Positions 5,933 through 9,426 of a stretch of DNA of 9,426 nucleotides are shown in pieces; positions within the stretch are counted from its first letter, which is position 1, and every line of letters begins with the position of its first letter. The translations under genes were made by a program, and so were the position numbers. Origin of the DNA: JAAUSY01 sp964526735. Its GTDB lineage: Bacteria > Chloroflexota > Chloroflexia > Chloroflexales > Chloroflexaceae. The notes under the pieces were generated by a model. It did not search any database, was not told the origin of the DNA, and was given only the letters and a program-made list of their open reading frames with translations. Location of the stretch: positions 1 to 9,426 of the forward strand of contig CAZGLO010000108.1 in assembly GCA_964526735.1 (NCBI GenBank), written 5' to 3'.

Positions 5933-7294
5933 TCAAGAAATATATTCGGTTGAGATGTGTTCGAGCGCGCGCTCATATAATGCTTTGGTTTGGCGCGCCA
6001 CCACCGGCCACGCAAAGGTGGTCTTGACTATACGAACGCTCTCCTCGCCCCACTTTGGCCATTGGTCGCGTTGGGCGAGGGCAAGCCGCAATTTTGTCAC
6101 CAAGTCATCCACATCGCCCGGCGTGACGAGATAGCCATTCACTCCATCGTGCACCTTGTCGGGAATACCCCCCGCCCGGCTCGCCACCACGGGACGGCGG
6201 TGGATCATCCCTTCAAGTGTCACCAGCGATGAGCCTTCGTAGAGGGTTGGGTGGATGACCAGATCGACCTCTTCGTAGAGGCTGTGGAGTTCACTATCGT
6301 TGTGCAGCCGCCCCACAAACGTGACATGTGCGCCAATGCCCGCCTCTGCCACCAACCGCCGTAAGGCTGTTTCTTCCTTGCCCGTACCGACCAAAAGCCA
6401 TCGCCACGTTGGCGGAAACTCATCCTGCATCTGCGCCAACGCCTCGATGAGGATATGATAGCCTTTATTGTACTCAAGCCGCCCCACGCTCATCAACACC
6501 GGCTCGGCGTCGGCAAGCTGAAACTTCTCTCGCAATGCCACGCGCCGCTCATCACTTACCGCATCTAAGCACTCATCAACGTCTATCGCGCTTGGGATAA
6601 CAACCACGCGCGCCGCATCGACGTTCAGGTAGTTTGGCACATCATCCTGCGTACAGCTATCGGTCGCGATGACGTGGTCAGCGCAGCGGTGTCCATAGCT
6701 GTAGAGCGCCCGGAATGGTGCATATGCCACCCACTTGCGCCAATCAGGCGTGCGGTATTCCTCCATGCCGTGCGGGTTGGCGACAAACGGTGTAGAGCGC
6801 ACCGCCGGATTGGGATCGCGCTGCCGCAATACGCCATATCCAAGCGCACATAACCCTTGGCTATGCACAATATCGACCTTTCCCCGCCTGACATCGTCAA
6901 GCGCCGCCTGACCAAGCCGGTAGGTATACCACGGGTAGTTGATCTGCCGCCCAATGATGCTGTTGGGAGGCAGCGCCGGTGACGTGTAATCGTAGCGGAG
7001 AAAGACAAATGATGCAACACGGTCGAATAGCAAACCGCAGGCAGCACGTTGAGCTGGCGGGACAGCGCCATAGGTGGCGGTCGTTTGCACGTACAGCCGC
7101 ACCTCCACCCCCAACAGGGCAAGATGCGTGACCAGGTGGAAGACGTGGCGCTCTATCCCGCCAAAGCCGTGCAGCGGGTAGACCACCCGCGCCAGCATCG
7201 CCACCCGAATAGGACGATCTGACTGATCTGGCGTATCAGGATGGTGAGAACGATGTTGTGGTGCTTGTTTTCGCATAGAGAACCATGATACCAT
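5933..7294 (-). CDS. Family 4 glycosyltransferase (GT-B fold)
   Basis: A cytosolic or membrane-peripheral glycosyltransferase that probably adds a sugar from a nucleotide-sugar donor to a lipid-linked glycan or exopolysaccharide; donor and acceptor cannot be read from sequence. In the numbering from a GTG at 7300 (455 residues): the N-terminal acceptor domain begins at RVAMLARVVYPLHGFGGIERHV (32-53), the linker region has VVVIPSAIDVDE (232-243), the donor domain has LMSVGRLEYNKGYHILIEAL (269-288), and the E-x7-E motif is EGSSLVTLE (355-363), followed by GGIPDKVHDGVNGYLV. I use the ATG at 7294 (453 residues); the GTG at 7300 and an ATG at 7276 are equally unsupported by a ribosome site. The first 30 residues are a low-complexity HHPDTPDQSDRP tail encoded by a short repeat. 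It is the first gene of the minus-strand run and is divergent from the sugar-phosphate transferase gene. Confidence 0.88.
   Translation of the reverse strand: MVSWFSMRKQAPQHRSHHPDTPDQSDRPIRVAMLARVVYPLHGFGGIERHVFHLVTHLALLGVEVRLYVQTTATYGAVPPAQRAACGLLFDRVASFVFLRYDYTSPALPPNSIIGRQINYPWYTYRLGQAALDDVRRGKVDIVHSQGLCALGYGVLRQRDPNPAVRSTPFVANPHGMEEYRTPDWRKWVAYAPFRALYSYGHRCADHVIATDSCTQDDVPNYLNVDAARVVVIPSAIDVDECLDAVSDERRVALREKFQLADAEPVLMSVGRLEYNKGYHILIEALAQMQDEFPPTWRWLLVGTGKEETALRRLVAEAGIGAHVTFVGRLHNDSELHSLYEEVDLVIHPTLYEGSSLVTLEGMIHRRPVVASRAGGIPDKVHDGVNGYLVTPGDVDDLVTKLRLALAQRDQWPKWGEESVRIVKTTFAWPVVARQTKALYERALEHISTEYIS
7211..7237. repeat. Degenerate 9-bp repeat in glycosyltransferase N-terminus
   Basis: Three units on the plus strand: AGGACGATC, TGACTGATC, TGGCGTATC. 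On the minus strand they encode PDT PDQ SDR, immediately before the conserved glycosyltransferase domain. The CAGATCAGTC core is close to CAGATCAATC in the array at 4303-4329, which suggests a shared origin or a shared mutational process. Confidence 0.65.
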
Positions 7295-7327
7295 ACCCAC
7301 ACTTGTTTGTGTTCGCGTGTGCAGTCC

Positions 7328-7333
7328 AAGGAA
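7328..7333 (+). promoter_or_regulatory. Ribosome binding site that fixes the sugar-transferase start
   Basis: AAGGAA lies 11 bases before the ATG at 7345. The same frame is open from an ATG at 7285, but no such site precedes that one. The 20 extra residues it would add (MIPYPHLFVF onward) are unlike the family, and they would overlap the longest glycosyltransferase start. This supports 7345 as the start. Confidence 0.5.
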
Positions 7334-7344
7334 CCAACCCCGCT

Positions 7345-8769
7345 ATGCTCGAACGTCTTGGCCAACGGCTTGCCGGTCGCGTGCTGCTGGGAGATATTCT
7401 CCTGACGCTGGTGAGCCTGTACTTGTCCATGTATCTCCGCCTCAACATCGACTTTGGGAAATTTATCTTCGTCTGGAAAGTGGAGTTGCCGTGGCAGCTC
7501 TACGGGGCGGTCTTTGTCATTTGGACGGTGGTCTTTTTCATCCTTGTCCCGCAGCAGGCCATCTTCTCCCGCAGTCTTCTTGAAGCCATCAGCCGTCTGG
7601 TCACGGCGATTGGTCTCAGTTCGCTGACCTTTGCCGGTCTGCTCTACCTCTCGCTGCGTGATGTCTCGCGGTTGCAGTTTCTCTATTTCGTGGCGACCGA
7701 TTTCATCCTGCTCTTGCTCTTCCACCTACTTATACGGACTTACTTTTCTCTGCGCCACCATCATCGGTGGGAGAGCCGCGTGCTGATTGTCGGCGGCGGG
7801 GAGATGAGCAAGCAGTTGGCGCAGGAGTTTGCGCGGCGACCGTGGACAGGGATACACGTGGTGGGGCATGCATGTGACAACGCCAAGAACGATGCGGTGG
7901 ACGGGGTGATACAAGCGACGGGGTTGCCTTTGCTGGGCGCGGTGGATGAGACGGTCGAGATTGTGAGCCGCCACCACATTAACGAGGTGGTCTTCACGCT
8001 GCCGCCCAACCAACACGAACGCATTGCGCGGCTCTCGCTGGCGCTCTCCGAATACCCCGTGATGGTGCATATGGTGCCGGGGATACTTGACCTTGCCTTT
8101 GCGCGGACGCCCGCACACGCTCTTGGCGGCATCCCGATGATTAGCCTGCGCGAGTCGGCCTTGCGTGACTCCCAACGCATCGTGAAACGGCTCTTTGATG
8201 TCGCGGCGAGTGCCACCTTACTCTTGCTCCTCTCCCCGCTGATGATACTAATTGCCGTGCTGATCAAGGTGGAGTCGGCCGGGCCAATCTTCTTCTGTCA
8301 AGAGCGCATTGGAGCACACGGACGGCGGTTCAAGATGATCAAGTTTCGCAGTATGTACCAGGATGCGGAGCGGCGGTGGCAAGAGGTTGCTGTTCGCGAT
8401 GCAGAGGGGAAATTGGTGCACAAGCAGGCCAACGACCCGCGCATCACCCGGGTGGGGCGGCTCATCCGGCGCACAAGCCTTGACGAGCTTCCGCAGCTCT
8501 TCAATGTCTTGTTTGGCGAGATGAGTTTGGTTGGCCCGCGGCCCGAAATGCCCTATATCACCGCCGAATACCAGCCGTGGCAGTGGCAGCGGTTCCGAGT
8601 GCCGCCCGGCATCACTGGTTGGTGGCAGGTGAATGGGCGGAGTGACAAGCCGATGCACCTCCACACCGACGACGACCTCTACTATATCCAAAACTACTCG
8701 TTCTGGCTTGACCTCTTTATCCTACTGAAGACCGTGATTGTGGTATTTCGCGGGCAAGGGGCCTATTAA
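7345..8769 (+). CDS. Polyprenyl-phosphate sugar-1-phosphate transferase (WbaP/WcaJ type)
   Basis: A 474-residue membrane enzyme of the exopolysaccharide polyprenyl glycosylphosphotransferase family. It moves a sugar-1-phosphate from a nucleotide sugar onto undecaprenyl phosphate on the cytoplasmic face, the first step of a lipid-linked glycan. Hydrophobic segments lie at about 13-31, 51-68, 84-102 and 113-131. A Rossmann-like domain starts at SRVLIVGGGEMSKQL (144-158). The catalytic C-terminal domain has the membrane segment 288-308, GPIFFCQERIG (313-323), FKMIKFRSM (329-337), DPRITRVGRLIRRTSLDELPQL with the Asp380-Glu381 pair, and MSLVGPRPEMP (393-403). It ends with VFRGQGAY, as is usual for the family. 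The full-length domain order shows no truncation. It is divergent from the glycosyltransferase, about 50 bp away, which supports a shared glycan pathway. The sugar specificity is not readable. Its stop lies 32 nt from the 3' end of the convergent RNase P RNA gene. Confidence 0.92.
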   Translation: MLERLGQRLAGRVLLGDILLTLVSLYLSMYLRLNIDFGKFIFVWKVELPWQLYGAVFVIWTVVFFILVPQQAIFSRSLLEAISRLVTAIGLSSLTFAGLLYLSLRDVSRLQFLYFVATDFILLLLFHLLIRTYFSLRHHHRWESRVLIVGGGEMSKQLAQEFARRPWTGIHVVGHACDNAKNDAVDGVIQATGLPLLGAVDETVEIVSRHHINEVVFTLPPNQHERIARLSLALSEYPVMVHMVPGILDLAFARTPAHALGGIPMISLRESALRDSQRIVKRLFDVAASATLLLLLSPLMILIAVLIKVESAGPIFFCQERIGAHGRRFKMIKFRSMYQDAERRWQEVAVRDAEGKLVHKQANDPRITRVGRLIRRTSLDELPQLFNVLFGEMSLVGPRPEMPYITAEYQPWQWQRFRVPPGITGWWQVNGRSDKPMHLHTDDDLYYIQNYSFWLDLFILLKTVIVVFRGQGAY

Positions 8770-8801
8770 GCCACGATATTGTGACGGGGAGGAGAGGGTG
8801 T

Positions 8802-9335
8802 GGGGAAGAACATGCTCGTGCTTCGTACCCCCGATTCTGTCTATGGGCCGTCATCTCTCTCCCTGCGGGGCGGCGTTGCCACCCACGTCAGAGGTCGCTC
8901 CTAGCGTGTTGGGTGTTACCCAACGTTGCCGTTGCGACGGCGGCACGAGTGAACCGCCGTGGTGCCAGCGCTGGCCGGATCGTATTATACAATCGCAACC
9001 AGCTCCCACGTGCAAGCCCACCCCACGCACCTTGCTTCTCATCAGCTAGCGCAGTCACCTAGCCGCCGACATTGCTGCCGACGCTGGTGCGCTCTTACCG
9101 CACCCTTTCACCCCTGACTCGCCCGGCTTACACCGCGGCGAGCGGGACTGCTTTCTGTTGTCGTCTTGCGTCATATGCCCCTTACGAGACATATGCCCTC
9201 ACTTGCTGTTTCGTGAGGTAGCCTTCCGCGTGCCCCGACCGCGAGAGGACGGGGAGCGGGCGAGAAGTCGGGAAGTTCCTCTAGCGGGAATCTCACCCAC
9301 CAGCGACGACCTTCCACACGAGCATGTCCTTCCCC
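8802..9335 (-). ncRNA. rnpB: RNase P RNA (M1-type), enlarged
   Basis: The catalytic RNA of RNase P, which trims tRNA 5' leaders. All conserved blocks appear in order on the minus strand. P1 closes the molecule: GGGGAAGGACATGCTCGTG (9335-9317) pairs with CACGAGCATGTTCTTCCCC (8820-8802) with one mismatch. P2 is GGTCGTC (9311-9305) with GACGGCC (8852-8846). CR-I is GAGGAACTTCCCGACTTC (9281-9264). ACAGAAA is at 9158-9152. CR-II/III is GGGTGAAAGGGTGCGG followed by TAAGAGCGCACC (about 9114-9086). CR-IV is GAAGCAAGG (9038-9030). CR-V is AGATGACGG through ACAGAATCGGGGGTACG (about 8855-8824). In P4, CCCGA of CR-I pairs with TCGGG of CR-V where E. coli has CCGGG/CCCGG, a compensatory change. At about 534 nt it is longer than the 377-nt E. 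coli RNA. The extra length lies between CR-I and ACAGAAA and between CR-IV and CR-V. The ends are set by P1 and are approximate. Confidence 0.95.
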
Positions 9336-9336
9336 T

Positions 9337-9345
9337 AGTATAGCA
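9337..9345 (-). promoter_or_regulatory. Extended -10 promoter of the RNase P RNA gene
   Basis: The minus strand reads TGCTATACT, a TGn-extended -10 box with TATACT at 9342-9337. Standard spacing places the transcription start at about 9332-9330, at the beginning of the P1 helix. No good -35 hexamer lies 17 bases upstream, which is common for extended -10 promoters. The match of promoter and RNA 5' end supports both calls. Confidence 0.6.
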
Positions 9346-9366
9346 TGTCCACCCGCTCTTACGGAT

Positions 9367-9385
9367 AGCCCATAAGGGCTTTCTT
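9367..9385 (+). terminator. Weak terminator-like hairpin upstream of the RNase P RNA gene
   Basis: AGCCC (9367-9371), loop ATAA, GGGCT (9376-9380), then TTCTTT on the plus strand. The stem has only five pairs and the T run is interrupted, so it may not terminate anything. It has the right polarity to stop plus-strand transcription entering from the left. The remaining 40 bases to the window edge hold no gene that I can support. Confidence 0.25.
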
Positions 9386-9426
9386 TGCTTCAGCCGCTTT
9401 CGATGTTGACAGAACGGGCGTGCGAT

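Noticed and set aside
7265..7294. Possible plus-strand promoter, TTGTTT then 18 bases then TACCAT, before the sugar transferase gene
   Set aside because: Both boxes are poor matches, the spacing is long and the site lies over the start of the glycosyltransferase gene; such matches are expected by chance.
8772..8783. CACGATATTGTG inverted repeat as terminator or operator between the transferase gene and the RNase P RNA
   Set aside because: The arms leave no room for a loop, pairing includes a G-T, and no T run follows on either strand.
9158..9343. A 61-codon plus-strand open frame at the right end, and other small frames over 8738-9062
   Set aside because: They lie on the strand opposite the RNase P RNA and are explained by its conserved structure.
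9406..9411. Perfect TTGACA hexamer on the plus strand near the right edge
   Set aside because: The matching -10 region would fall outside the window, so a promoter cannot be judged from six bases.

Overview
The window looks like a chromosomal stretch from a bacterium of moderately high GC content, most likely a member of the Chloroflexota. That placement is an inference from the style of the proteins (a lipoprotein joining a VanW/YoaR-like region to a serine hydrolase, a large DUF4139-type protein, a lone YvcK/CofD homologue next to ClpS). It was not tested by a search. No transposase, integrase, CRISPR array, tRNA or rRNA gene was seen.

Layout. From about 7294 down to the left edge there is one tight co-directional run on the minus strand, read right to left: a family 4 glycosyltransferase (5933-7294), a YvcK/CofD-like protein (4874-5905), ClpS (4549-4905, overlapping the end of yvcK by 32 nt), a lipoprotein with a VanW/YoaR-type peptidoglycan-binding region fused to a class A beta-lactamase-like serine hydrolase domain (2728-4485), a 674-residue DUF4139-type protein with a C-terminal coiled coil (658-2682), a small four-helix membrane protein (118-612), and possibly the start of another gene running off the left edge. 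Gaps are 0 to about 65 nt, so an operon is likely. Diverging from the glycosyltransferase is a plus-strand polyprenyl-phosphate sugar-1-phosphate transferase (7345-8769). Convergent to it is an RNase P RNA gene on the minus strand (8802-9335), with an extended -10 promoter just upstream. It is recognised from all its conserved blocks and an 18-20 bp closing helix.

How the genes may work together. The sugar-phosphate transferase would start a lipid-linked glycan, the glycosyltransferase would add to it, YvcK-family proteins are linked to UDP-sugar sensing and cell-wall homeostasis, and the lipoprotein carries a peptidoglycan-binding-like region. The left two thirds of the window therefore read as a cell-envelope or exopolysaccharide neighbourhood, with the proteolysis adaptor ClpS embedded in it.

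The most unusual feature is a set of short tandem arrays, mostly of period 9 bp (one of 12 bp), placed at the ends of genes and at gene junctions throughout the minus-strand operon. They encode tripeptide or tetrapeptide tails such as TQP, SDQ, NKP and ATQS. The second is the RNase P RNA, which at about 530 nt is clearly longer than the 377-nt E. coli RNA and carries extra helices.
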